A DNA stretch of 64,000 bases from assembly GCA_947652115.1 (NCBI GenBank), contig OX393570.1, positions 12,220,615-12,284,614 of the forward strand, written 5' to 3'. This document shows, in pieces, positions 31,852 to 41,681 of this stretch. Positions within the stretch are counted from its first letter, which is position 1. Every line of letters starts with the position of its first letter. Origin of the DNA: Blastomussa wellsi. Taxonomy: Eukaryota; Cnidaria; Anthozoa; Scleractinia; Plerogyridae. The notes beneath the pieces are model-generated. The model had not been told where the DNA came from and searched no databases. It was given only the letters and a program-made list of their open reading frames with translations. A program made the position numbers and the translations under genes.

Positions 31852-33261
31852 GGTGGATGGTACCAGTTTTCTGGTTTTTGACTGTCTAAACTTTGGAAGA
31901 AAAGAGCAAAATATCAGTCCAAGGCCATAACAAAATCAATTCCATATTATGTTCTTGACCAGAAATAACAAGTATTTCGTCATCAGTTGTCACCATGGTA
32001 ACGGTACTTGATGATTATTCGGACCTACTTTTCAGCTTCTGGTGAATAAAACTTGAAAACCAACCTGGTGAACCCCAATTTTTTTCACGTTATAACTTTT
32101 GGCATGTGAAAAGGAAACTGTATAATAATTTTAAAAAAATTCTACGAAGCGGATTTTTTTATAAACGTGAAAAGGCAATTTGTGAGTAGAGAAAAATTCC
32201 TTTCGTAGAATTTTTCAAAATTACGTCTGACGTTTCCTCTCAGTAAGGGGAAGACATTGAAACAATAAAAAAAATAGGGTCACCGGGCTTGTTTTCTCGG
32301 AAAAGCCTTCGCGAGTTCAACAATATCCACGCGCGTAGTCATGCACTTCAAAATCTTGACTTAAAATGACTGGCATTTACTCATGCTCAGTTTTGACTAC
32401 CGCTGACCTATTCGCGTTCATACGCGCGCGACCACGCACTTACCGTCGTTTTGTTTTCTTTGGTCTTCGACACTACTTTGAGGATCATCTTCGAGAATCT
32501 CGACTTCGCTGCCGTGAAATTAGTTAGTAGTTGTTTCGTTAAGTGTTTTATTGAACGTTTGGCCTACCTTTTAACGATTTCCTTTCAAACTTTCGTTTGA
32601 TTTGCCATATTTTGTTGAACACGAAGCTGTCAGAAACGATAAGTGAAATCAACTCGACACATGGTTGGATGTCGATCTTCATTGCGGAAGCACTTCACGG
32701 AATATTTGTTATCATTCTTGTTTTTTTCGAAGTGCTTGTTTTTGCTTGTCTTGCCCTTGTGAGATTTGTTAGTTTTGAAACTCGCCTTTTGGCAGTAAAA
32801 CAACCTTTGTGACGAGGCCGGGACTGAACTTCATTATTTTCTTTTTCTTCGTCACTTTCTTCTGCATAAGCGGTGGACAAGGAGTAGTAGGTGTAAAAAC
32901 CTAGTAGTCCGGCAAAGTACACAAAACGAGAGAATCGGGAGTTGGAATTAACCGCTTCGGTTTTAAGATCTTTGCGATCGCCGACAGGATCGATCGCAGC
33001 ACAATCGGGAATTTTAACTTTGTAACTCGGGCATTGAGTTCCGAAAAAAAATTCTGACGCATATCGAATTGTCCAAGAACCGGCGCTCAAAGAACAACTT
33101 TCTTGTTGATCCAATCTCTGATAAACAGGGCAAAAGCAACCTTGCATGTATTAACCCACGCGCCGCCATATTTGTTTTGAAATTTTCAGCTTTAAATCTC
33201 GCGCGTGAGGCGCGCGCTCGTCACCAGACTTCCCACGTATGAAAAACTGGTACGATCCACC
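31852..33261. mobile_element. Kolobok-like DNA element with TTAA target sites
   Basis: Ends ggtggatggtaccagtttt and aaaactggtacgatccacc are inverted repeats flanked on both sides by TTAA (31848-31851 and 33262-33265). The element is 1.41 kb. It includes an internal hairpin around aaattctacgaa / ttcgtagaatttt (32137-32217) and one minus-strand ORF. TTAA duplication with GG-starting ends fits Kolobok. A full transposase is absent. Confidence 0.8.
32695..33147 (-). CDS. Unidentified 150-residue ORF in the Kolobok-like element
   Basis: An open frame from an ATG at 33147 to 32695. It has a Cys-rich start (MQGCFCPVYQRL), a central hydrophobic stretch (FVYFAGLLGFYTYYSL), an acidic patch (EESDEEKENNE) and a basic end. 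I do not recognise the family. Its position near the right terminal repeat, reading inward, suits the N-terminal exon of a transposase whose remainder was deleted. It could also be an accessory protein. Confidence 0.45.
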   Translation of the reverse strand: MQGCFCPVYQRLDQQESCSLSAGSWTIRYASEFFFGTQCPSYKVKIPDCAAIDPVGDRKDLKTEAVNSNSRFSRFVYFAGLLGFYTYYSLSTAYAEESDEEKENNEVQSRPRHKGCFTAKRRVSKLTNLTRARQAKTSTSKKTRMITNIP

Positions 33262-33265
33262 TTAA

Positions 33266-33595
33266 GATGGCTTAATAGTCAAGAAGACCTTTTACTTGAA
33301 AATCAAACTTAATTAGACAAACTCAACATCACCGCACTAGTTGCCATGAATGATGACAAACACAATGATGTTTGCGTCTCTTGTTGCCATGGAAACAGTA
33401 CAAGTTTTATACAGTGTCTCAGAGGGTGCTTTTCTTAGGAAAATAGCTACCAAAAAATGCAGGTCACTCAGGCGAGAAATAATGTTTTTACAGATTATGT
33501 TTAGAATGGTCTATGCAATGTACCAAAATGGTTGGCTGACATTGATTATTTTCAGAGAAAAACATCTGACAAGTTGCAATTTGCAAAAACAGGCC
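33266..33595. other. Unique spacer between two DNA elements
   Basis: Sequence between the Kolobok-like element and the IS3EU-like element. A 94-codon frame (33350-33634) crosses the transposon boundary and is probably not a gene. Confidence 0.5.
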
Positions 33596-33748
33596 TTTTT
33601 GTATGGGGCGCCGTTTGTAAAAAAAATGATTTAGCTTTTGTCATTTTTTTCGTTATTTATTAAATAAAGTTTTCTGATATGATATCATACGCCAATGATT
33701 TGATATAATAAATGTTGATTTCAAATCATGTGTTTATGATTTGATATA

Positions 33749-34805
33749 TATAGATTACTTCATAGAAAGTGCGACGTACGGATTTTTATTCACGAGTTGC
33801 AAAACTTTGGAAAACGAACGAGTGAGCGCAGCGAACGAGTGAGTTTTCCAAAGTTTTGCGACGAGTGAATAATAATCCGTACAAAGCACTTTCTATGCTG
33901 TAATTTGTTTATTATATATAACGAGTACTCAACCATTGTAAACTTAAAGCGATTTTTCTAGTCTATAATTAAAGAGTTAAACGCAGCGCGAGGAAAACAA
34001 AGCTACCAATGCATTCTGATGGCTTTCCAAGCGAGATCTCTTTTAAATAGAAAAGAAAAATTACGGCGACGACAAGCTATCGTGAACAAGAACTTTATTT
34101 AAATAGCGGTATAAAACGCACTGTGTTAATACTTTTTAAAAGGAAAGCTTTTGCTATCGCATCGAGAAACGTCGCCATAAGTGAATCAACTACTGCGCGC
34201 AAATCAACTGGCGAATTTTTGAACAAAAGTTGTGATAACACAAGGAGTCGGTTCATTAAACAATAATTACGAAATCCATATTCAAAAGTGAAATATTTAC
34301 TTTACCCTGGTGTTCCCAAGAGTGCTTGAATTTTCTTAGAACGTCCACGGCTGCGTTGTATCAAAGCTACAATGAAAGTCTTTCATTTCTTGGCTTTCCC
34401 TTATCGACATTTAGTTTGTCTTCGCTCCGCCTGGAGAATGATTTTAGCATTTCCATATCATAACTGCGTTCTCAAGGTTTTGCTTGGCGTGTTTCTGATG
34501 GCTTTCCTTTCCATAAAGTTCTCAAAAGTACAAAATTTGTAGCCAAAACATAAACTGTCTTCGAGAGCTTGCAAACTTGCAGCGTGTTGTTTTTACAACC
34601 TCGTTGGAAACCATTTGAATTCCCGCGCTCTGATTGGTTAGGTCGTTCTACTCTTGATGCTGATTGGTTATATTTTTCACATGTGAAGAAAGCTATACGC
34701 GAAGCTGATTGGACGTATCGCTTTTCTCACATGTGAAAATATAGCAGATATAGAATTCTATCTGCAAGGTTTATTACCTAAAATTGTCGCTATATATATA
34801 ATAAA
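33749..34805. mobile_element. 1.06-kb insertion in the left repeat, with long hairpin
   Basis: Absent from the right repeat, where gatttgatata runs directly into ataaattattattt. It starts with a hairpin of about 55-bp arms (33764-33897; cttcatagaaagtgc...ttttccaaagttttgc). It contains two ctgattggt motifs (34631 and 34661 areas) and ends near tatatata. Target bases are TA-rich and ambiguous. No ORF. Confidence 0.75.
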
Positions 34806-35280
34806 ATAAATTATTATTTAAAATCATGCGTTTATGATTTGATATAATAAATTCTGATTTCAAATCATACCTTTATGATTTGATATAATAAATTATTTTT
34901 TCAAATCATACCTTTATGATTTGATATAATAAATATTGATTTCAAATCATAAGTTTATGATTTGATATAATAAATCCTGATTTCAAATCATAAGTTTATG
35001 ATTTGATATAATAAATCCTGATTTCAAATCATTCGTTTATGATTTGATATAGTAAATCCTGATTTCAAATCATAAGTTTACGATTTCATACAATAAGTTC
35101 TGATTTTAAATCATAAGTTTATGATTTGATATAATAAATCCTGATTTCAAATCATAAGTATATGATTTCATATAATGAAAATCATTATTTGATATCAGTA
35201 AAACCATGATTTAACTTAATAAGTAATAAGTAACCGCGTGACTTGGCACGTGGGTTATTAGCGCGGGAATAATCGCAAAG

Positions 35281-35418
35281 ATGGCGACACAACCGGATGA
35301 GCTATCGAGGTCAATCGCTTCTGCGGTCTCTAGAGCCGTAGAAAGGGCGGTTGACGAAGCTTTGGCATCTCTTCCGAGCCTTCCTGGCAATTCAGGTTTT
35401 GCTCCTGCGACACAAGAG
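35281..35418 (+). CDS. HECT-type gene, exon 1 (shared TIR exon)
   Basis: ATG plus 46 codons (MATQPDELSRSIASAVSRAV and on to PATQE), ending at a consensus donor gag|gtatgt. The sequence is an Ala/Arg/Glu-rich amphipathic helix. The identical exon is present in reverse at 40410-40547 in the other terminal repeat. Downstream + strand exons at 35764, 35852, 36291 and 36849 join in phase. The predicted product is 213 residues. It probably shares promoter and 5' UTR with the transposase gene, because both lie within the repeats. Confidence 0.75.
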
Positions 35419-35763
35419 GTATGTAACATTGATGTATCACTGCTAAAGCATCCCAGTCGCTGCCGGGGTGATGACCTGTGTGTCGATGTGATTAACAAAA
35501 ACATCATTATTGATGTCTTCCAAGCGCCTCATCTATTTCTTACATGTTGCACTGCATCATTAGTTAAGGGGATTGCATGTTAAGCGGAAAGCTATGACTA
35601 TATTTACAAGGGAAAGAGGACTTTTGGACCTTTCGCTTGTCTGGCGCATTGCGTGACACATGCGGCTTAGTTTTAGATGTGTTTGCTTCCTTTTATTTGT
35701 TATGTCCTTTTAGTAGCCATACTAAAATAACATACAGCTAATGATTGTTTCTATTTCACAAAG

Positions 35764-35806
35764 TTAGGCGATAAAAGACATTTAGAACTGGATGATTTAG
35801 CACAAG
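35764..35806 (+). CDS. HECT-type gene, exon 2 (predicted)
   Basis: 43 bp between a pyrimidine-rich ctatttcacaaag acceptor and a caag|gtaata donor. It encodes LGDKRHLELDDLAQ from phase 0 and leaves phase 1. It spans the point where left/right repeat identity ends. Confidence 0.55.
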
Positions 35807-35851
35807 GTAATAAGTTGTCTTTAATTACGATTATTTTTCATGGTTTTGAAG

Positions 35852-35875
35852 AGAAGGTGGAATCATTAGAGTCAG
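35852..35875 (+). CDS. HECT-type gene, microexon 3 (predicted)
   Basis: 24 bp (agaaggtggaatcattagag...) between ttttgaag and gtaaat, phase 1 in and out. It encodes EKVESLES. Skipping it would also keep the frame, so it may be optional. Confidence 0.45.
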
Positions 35876-36290
35876 GTAAATGACACTGATACAATGAACA
35901 GTCAACAAGGTGCGCCAAGTTAAGTATCGCTCACAGAAAACCAGGATGAGAAATAAAAATATTGAAAAATAGATAACAGCAAGAAGTTCTCTACATTTCA
36001 TGCTAGGTAAGCTCTACAAGCTGCCGCCATTAGGAAAGCCGCCCCACCCCTTAAAAAACACACAAGGTAAAATAATGGAGGGGTTTAAATGTTTTTGAAA
36101 AATCGGACAGATGTATTTTTAGGTCAAGAACCAGGAATAGTGTGTGCAATTATGTTCTGTCGGAGAATAAACAATAATGGGTGAACCAATCAGATGCGCA
36201 TATTTCCAGTAGAAGATGCTGGGTGTCTACTAATGATAGTTTGGTAAAATTTTAAGGTTTGAGATTTAGTAAATTATTGTTATCTCCTAG

Positions 36291-36497
36291 GCATGGAGGA
36301 AGTTTCACTTATTAGCTTCTTGAGAAGAAGCCCATCCCTTATGAAGGTTGTATTCCCCTGTGAGTCAGATAAGGTCATCCTTGCAGAAGAAATTAAAGAG
36401 TTGATGACCTTTGAAGACAGAAGGGACAGTGAGCAGAATGAAAGAACTGCACGTTTTTATGAATTCTATACTGATGAACTGGAAGCAGGAGTGAAAG
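36291..36497 (+). CDS. HECT-type gene, exon 4
   Basis: 207 bp after ttgttatctcctag, ending aaag|gttaga, phase 1 to 1. It encodes MEEVSLISFLRRSPSLMKVV and then FPCESDKVILAEEIKELMTF, ending near YEFYTDELEAGV. Its position and hydrophobic/charged pattern fit the region before the C-lobe of HECT ubiquitin ligases. I cannot assign it firmly. Confidence 0.6.
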
Positions 36498-36848
36498 GTT
36501 AGATAGATATCAAAACAATTTATCAGGTAATGTACTTTTCCTACACGCATCTCAACGTTATCCTGAGACACAAATACTTGCTTTTCTTCAATTTGCTATA
36601 ACTAAGTACCATTGCCAAAATTTATTGCTTAGTACAGTAATGAATCCAATTTTGAAATTTATTACGTTTCGTAGTTTTTCAGTTATTATATGTTACAGTT
36701 GGTTTTTAAAATGAAATATACAAAAACCCGGCTGTATTAAATTACATTTATGCCAAACCCAATCCATTCCCCCTTAGCCCATCTCAAACTTCAAACTGAA
36801 AATAAGAAATCCTTAACAAATGAACTTTCCTTCTTACTTTTCTTCAAG

Positions 36849-37078
36849 GTGGACCTCAGATGGTGGATCTGGTAAACTTTTGGACTGGTGCAAGTACACT
36901 CCCAACTGGAAATGATTCACTACTAGTTAAATTTGATGCTGGGTCAAGCACATTGCCCCTAGCTGAAACTTGTTTCAGAACTATTGTACTTCCAACAGAG
37001 CACTCAACTTACGATGAATTTAGAAAAAACATGGACATAGCTTTAAAGTTTGGATCAAAAGGATTCAGTTTTACATGA
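36849..37078 (+). CDS. HECT-type gene, exon 5: HECT C-lobe with catalytic Cys
   Basis: 230 bp after cttttcttcaag, entering in phase 1 and ending in TGA at 37076-37078. It encodes VDLVNFWTGASTLPTGNDSL and LVKFDAGSSTLPLAETCFRT followed by IVLPTEHSTYDEFRKNMDIA. This is the C-lobe signature of HECT E3 ubiquitin ligases: W-x-G-x-x-x-LP, then LP-x-A-x-T-C-F with the ubiquitin-accepting Cys, then LP-x-x-x-S/T-Y. Only the C-lobe is encoded; the E2-binding N-lobe is missing or diverged. In the cell such a protein might modify transposase or host factors. That role is inference. Confidence 0.8.
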
Positions 37079-37801
37079 GTCCTGATATTCAAGGTCAAAA
37101 TTAATGATAGATTACTAAGTCTAAAATTTGATGTTTAAAAGGTTATTAAACCCGTTGATACATATTGCAATATTTAATCTTTGTTCCAGTTCAGTATTTA
37201 TACTCTTTTGACAATGAATTTGTCACTCAGAGCAAGTAATTTGAAGAGACAATAATTGAGCAATGTTATACGGAGTACATGAAAAATAGCGATGATAGTT
37301 ACAAGTACTACACATTGCCAGTGATACTATTTTTCGTTCAAGTAAAATTCGCCACACAAATAGTCTCCTTTGTAGCCGCTATTTAGTTGTTAAATTCTTG
37401 ACGTTACTCTCCAAAATGTTTTGAGGATTGTCACGTGATAAGCTGGAATACGGCTAAGCGACGGAATAATGTCCGCGATTTGCATAGCTTTACTTATAAT
37501 AACTGTAACGTTCACAAGGCAATATCCTTATTTGAAAATGTTAGGTTTCAGTTCTCTAATAACAGAACATTCCAGAAAATCCACGTAGACGCATATTAAT
37601 GGTCACAAGGTATATAATAAATTTGAATTAAAGTTTAAATCAGTGCTGGTCTCGTCAGTAGCAAAAGTCGCAAACGTCTACTTAATAGATAACTTATGGA
37701 CTACAACAAAACTCCCGTGTCACTTCTTTACTTATACATGGCACATAAACAAGGTATGAATCACCAACGGTGTCTTTAAAGGCGTTACGCTAGGACACAG
37801 C

Positions 37802-38948
37802 TCAATTCTGTTGTAGGCGTATCCCGACGAAACGCAGTGTTTGAATGTACAATTCTTTTCCATTACTGGTGGACAGTGGATCTATAGTATTCCGCAGAAC
37901 CACTGTATCCGCTTCAGTTAAAGGATTTCGTGTCTCGGGAACTTGGACATGAGGTAAATCTGGGGACATCAAATCATTAACACTGACTCCTCGCCATGTG
38001 ACGTCCTCGGGAAATCCCCCATGGAACGCGGTGAGGGGTAGGTTAAGATAAAACATCTGAGCAGGAGTTTGATTGTTTTCTGTGGAAACGGCGTGGTTGT
38101 TATGTGCTGCGATGAATTCGCTGATACTCCTGTTTATCCTTGGAAGATATACGTAATGCAAACAAAAAAGGTCCGTTTCATTAAGCGGATCGAGAAGCCC
38201 CTCACTTTCTAGTTGATAGAACTCTTCTCTAAAAACAGACAATTCTTGCTCATTGGCAGCTCGGTTGTGGCGTTCAACGCGCTGGTTGTGAACCGAGCTT
38301 CCTACTATCACAGACCTTGCCTCTTCTCCCCAGGCTTGAATCATATCACGCCATACGTCCACATTTTCTCCGCCGTGGTCCGTTCTCACACGAAAGGGAC
38401 GTCCATACTTTCGCACAGCCTGATGATACAATTGAAGCACAGTGCTTGCTCTGTTGCGGTTCGTGGAGCAGGCACCAAAAACTACCAGCCGGCTATATCC
38501 GTCAACGGCATGATGCAACACCATTCGCCATCGTACCAGCTTGTGGTTTCCGTCGATGTGCCACACATAATTCGGGCATGGCACCGAGTAAACGCGTCTT
38601 CTTATAGGAGGATGAAAACGTGACATGGGACCGTTTGGGTTGTTGTGGTGTATAGCACTCCTAACTCTTGATCTTTGAACGTGGAAACCGCGAGCCCTCA
38701 GATGACCCATAACCATCGATTCTCCAGCATTCGGATGGCTTCTCGAAATGACTTCGACTGCTTGACGAATCTCAGCCTCACTGGCATCTGAAAACCGCTT
38801 GTAGTTAATGTTGTAATCGCGGATAGCTTTATATACGGTAGGTCTAGAGACATGTAAAGCACTGGCAATGTCTGATAGAGGAATTTTTAATTTTAAGAAT
38901 GCTTCCAACTGCTCTTTGCCGATGGCTGTTCTTGGCCTCCCTTTGGAT
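37802..38948 (-). CDS. IS3EU-like transposase, exon 3 (catalytic)
   Basis: The main exon of a predicted 447-residue transposase on the minus strand. It opens after an acceptor (ttaacttcttgcag at 38949) with SKGRPRTAIGKEQLEAFLKL. A helix-turn-helix follows (PLSDIASALHVSRPTVYKAI), then a linker, then an integrase-type core. The core has Asp in YVWHIDGN, Asp in RVRTDHGGENV and Glu in HNQRVERHNR. Thirty-four residues separate the second Asp from the Glu (DD34E). The frame is open from acceptor to stop at 37802. It also continues open upstream to 39130, but the in-phase exons at 39895 and 40410 give a better start. It would bind the terminal repeats and cut and join DNA in the nucleus. Confidence 0.88.
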
Positions 38949-39894
38949 CTGCAAGAAGTTAACGTAATGTCAGTAGAACCCCCATTGATGTATACCTCAA
39001 GTACTCCTCGGCCGACCATTTCTGGCCTAAGACGGGTACAGGATACATATGACGAGGGTGGGGTGGGAAAGGGAAGGGCAAGAAAGGAGATCTGACACCA
39101 AAGAAATGTCGATTTTTTTACAACTTGCAAGGCGAACAGTTCATGTGCTAGTCAACGATTTTTAAGGGCCCCTCCCTTAGGCCCTGTTCACAAGAGGTAG
39201 GGCTAACCCTAGTGCTAGGTTTACCCTAGCAAGAGGGTTACCCTAGCACTCCCACGCTTCTTTTTTGTGACAGACGTGTTTACAAGGTAGGTAGGGTTAC
39301 CCTTGCGCTAGGGTAGCCTTAGGTGAGCGCTAGAAATACCGGTAAAACAAACGAATTGTGATTTTAGAAACATCGTATAAGTGAACAGTTTGTTTCAGTT
39401 TTGCTTTGGATAAAAAAATTCAAATAACAGGTTTTTAATTTGGGACAAAATTTTCGCAATAATTTTGTCGGGGAAGTGTTTATAGTTTTGCCGTCAAATT
39501 CATGCAAAACTAAAAAAAAATAACTAGGTTGTGTGTCTGGAATTCTAAGTGAGCTTAGAAAATGAAATGATTTGAGTGGAACCAAAACTACGTAATTTAG
39601 GTGAAAATAAGTTCTGGCAATAAAATCATTACGGATTGCGTGTTTTATTTACCAGGTTAACTGAAGCGTAACGAGCCAGATATCTGAAAGATTGCTTGTA
39701 AACGCGGACTATCTTTTACCCTCTTGCGGGGGAAATCCTAGAACTATGATTACCCTACCTGCTTGTAAAAAGGGCCTTTGATTGAAGCAACTGTTTTTTT
39801 AGAGAATGTTAGACTACATTCAAGTTTAGAGACATATAAGAAAGGCTTATTAGGATCAAGGAACACTAACATTAAATTTGAAATACACACTTAC

Positions 39895-39953
39895 CTTGGC
39901 ATTTGGTCCTCGTCATTTTCCACATCTTGCGAAGTTCTTACCGCTTCTTCTTG
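39895..39953 (-). CDS. IS3EU-like transposase, exon 2 (predicted)
   Basis: 59 bp on the minus strand between acceptor catctgtcattcag and donor ccaag|gtaagt. It encodes QEEAVRTSQDVENDEDQMP plus two bases of an Arg codon. The Arg is completed by the first base of exon 3, giving R-SKGRPRT. The phases of all three exons agree. Confidence 0.7.
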
Positions 39954-40033
39954 CTGAATGACAGATGAATTATCAAATTCATTCAATTAATTTTTCTACT
40001 ATGTAAATTTTTCCACCAGTCGGACAGGTAAAT

Positions 40034-41173
40034 CAGTTTCTCGCCTAACTTTGTGAAATAAAAACAATCATTCACTGTATGTCATTTTAGTATGGCTACC
40101 AAAAGGACATAAAAAAAGGAAGCAAACACATCTAATTTAACTAACATAGTATTAACCATGAGCCGCATGTGTCACGCAATGCGCCAGACAAGCGAAAGGT
40201 CCAAAAGTCCTCTTTCCCTTGTAAATATAGTCATAGCTTTCCGCTTAACATGCAATCCCCTTAACTAATGATGCAGTGCAACATGTAAGAAATAGATGAG
40301 GCGCTTGGAAGACATCAATAATGATGTTTTTGTTAATCACATCGACACACAGGTCATCACCCCGGCAGCGACTGGGATGCTTTAGCAGTGATACATCAAT
40401 GTTACATACCTCTTGTGTCGCAGGAGCAAAACCTGAATTGCCAGGAAGGCTCGGAAGAGATGCCAAAGCTTCGTCAACCGCCCTTTCTACGGCTCTAGAG
40501 ACCGCAGAAGCGATTGACCTCGATAGCTCATCCGGTTGTGTCGCCATCTTTGCGATTATTCCCGCGCTAATAACCCACGTGCCAAGTCACGCGGTTACTT
40601 ATTACTTATTAAGTTAAATCATGGTTTTACTGATATCAAATAATGATTTTCATTATATGAAATCATATACTTATGATTTGAAATCAGGATTTATTATATC
40701 AAATCATAAACTTATGATTTAAAATCAGAACTTATTGTATGAAATCGTAAACTTATGATTTGAAATCAGGATTTACTATATCAAATCATAAACGAATGAT
40801 TTGAAATCAGGATTTATTATATCAAATCATAAACTTATGATTTGAAATCAGGATTTATTATATCAAATCATAAACTTATGATTTGAAATCAATATTTATT
40901 ATATCAAATCATAAAGGTATGATTTGAAAAAATAATTTATTATATCAAATCATAAAGGTATGATTTGAAATCAGAATTTATTATATCAAATCATAAACGC
41001 ATGATTTTAAATAATAATTTATTATATCAAATCATAAACACATGATTTGAAATCAACATTTATTATATCAAATCATTGGCGTATGATATCATATCAGAAA
41101 ACTTTATTTAATAAATAACGAAAAAAATGACAAAATAAAGCTAAATCATTTTTTTTACAAACGGCGCCCCATA
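40034..41173 (-). repeat. Right terminal inverted repeat
   Basis: About 1.14 kb, reverse-complementary to the left repeat. It contains the shared first exon (40410-40547) and about twelve 40-bp subterminal units (40617-41090). It is uninterrupted and shows the original repeat structure. Confidence 0.9.
40410..40547 (-). CDS. IS3EU-like transposase, exon 1 (shared TIR exon)
   Basis: ATG at 40547 and 46 codons identical to the + strand exon at 35281-35418, with the same gag|gtatgt donor. It joins in phase 0 to QEEAV at 39953. It supplies the transposase with an Ala/Glu-rich N-terminal helix, also present on the HECT protein, which could let the two proteins form mixed oligomers. Confidence 0.72.
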
Positions 41174-41305
41174 TTTTTGACCTACACCCAGCACCAGTGT
41201 TTTGCCTGCTGTAGCAAAAGAATTCACCATATAAGCATTTTTCTGGTTCATTGCATAGAATGTTTATCAACCTTCAGCCTGAGCCTCAGAAAGTTTGAAA
41301 AGTTA

Positions 41306-41679
41306 CAGTCAAACCGGATGTTCTTTTGATGGGAACTCTGCAGTGTTGTGGTACAATGTTCCAATATTGATTGACAGTTTGATCTAACCGGCTTTAAAAT
41401 TAAAAAACGTAAGCTGTAAATTAGAGCAAATTTGAATTTTTAAGCACAATTCCCAGCTTGGCAATTTCAACAAAGCCTGTCGCTAATTTCTCGCCGTTTG
41501 TTGATAAACAGTCGACCATGGAGCAATTACTTTCTGTTTCTTTGAAACAGAGCTGGTACTACTTTGTTTCATACAGCAAAATGAAAACCGGAACTTGGCA
41601 ACTTGCCCGAGAAAATTTGAGTTGCAAGTTGCGCCGCAACATTGCAGAGTTCCCATCAAAAGAACATCCGGTTTGACTG
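41306..41679. mobile_element. Tc1/mariner-type MITE, 374 bp
   Basis: Inverted ends cagtcaaaccggatgttctt / aagaacatccggtttgactg of about 39 bp are flanked by TA (41304-41305 and 41680-41681). CAGTC ends with TA duplication are typical of Tc1/mariner non-autonomous elements. Three internal methionine frames are not supported as genes. Confidence 0.85.
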
Positions 41680-41681
41680 TA

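Larger units (their letters stand above)
33602..35775 (+). repeat. Left terminal inverted repeat (with insertion)
   Basis: Nearly identical in reverse to 40034-41173, apart from the insertion at about 33749-34805. It includes about ten 40-bp units, each holding the palindrome-like aaatcataagtttatgattt, then promoter sequence and the first exon at 35281-35418. Homology fades after aaagttaggcga at about 35775. Confidence 0.9.
33602..41173. mobile_element. IS3EU-like DNA transposon, near complete
   Basis: The element starts tatggggcgccgtttgt and ends acaaacggcgccccata. Both sides are flanked by the perfect 6-bp repeat tttttg (33596-33601 and 41174-41179). A 6-bp duplication with 5'-TAY...RTA-3' ends is what I recall for the IS3EU superfamily. 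The terminal inverted repeats are about 1.1 kb. They hold subterminal 40-bp tandem repeats and a shared coding exon. Two convergent genes lie inside: a HECT C-lobe protein (+) and a DD34E transposase (-). The left repeat is expanded by a later 1.06-kb insertion. Confidence 0.85.

Noticed and set aside
34806..35210. Regular 40-bp repeats as a possible CRISPR array
   Set aside because: Units are directly adjacent with no unique spacers, are mirrored in the other terminal repeat, and lie in a eukaryotic transposon.
35211..35507. 98-codon frames at 35211-35507 (-) and 40321-40617 (+), identical to each other
   Set aside because: They are the exact antisense of the shared first exon in the terminal repeats. 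The sense exon has an ATG, a good donor and in-phase partners; the antisense frame has no support.
38213..38623. 136-codon + strand frame
   Set aside because: Antisense shadow of the transposase catalytic exon, whose minus-strand frame has clear motifs.
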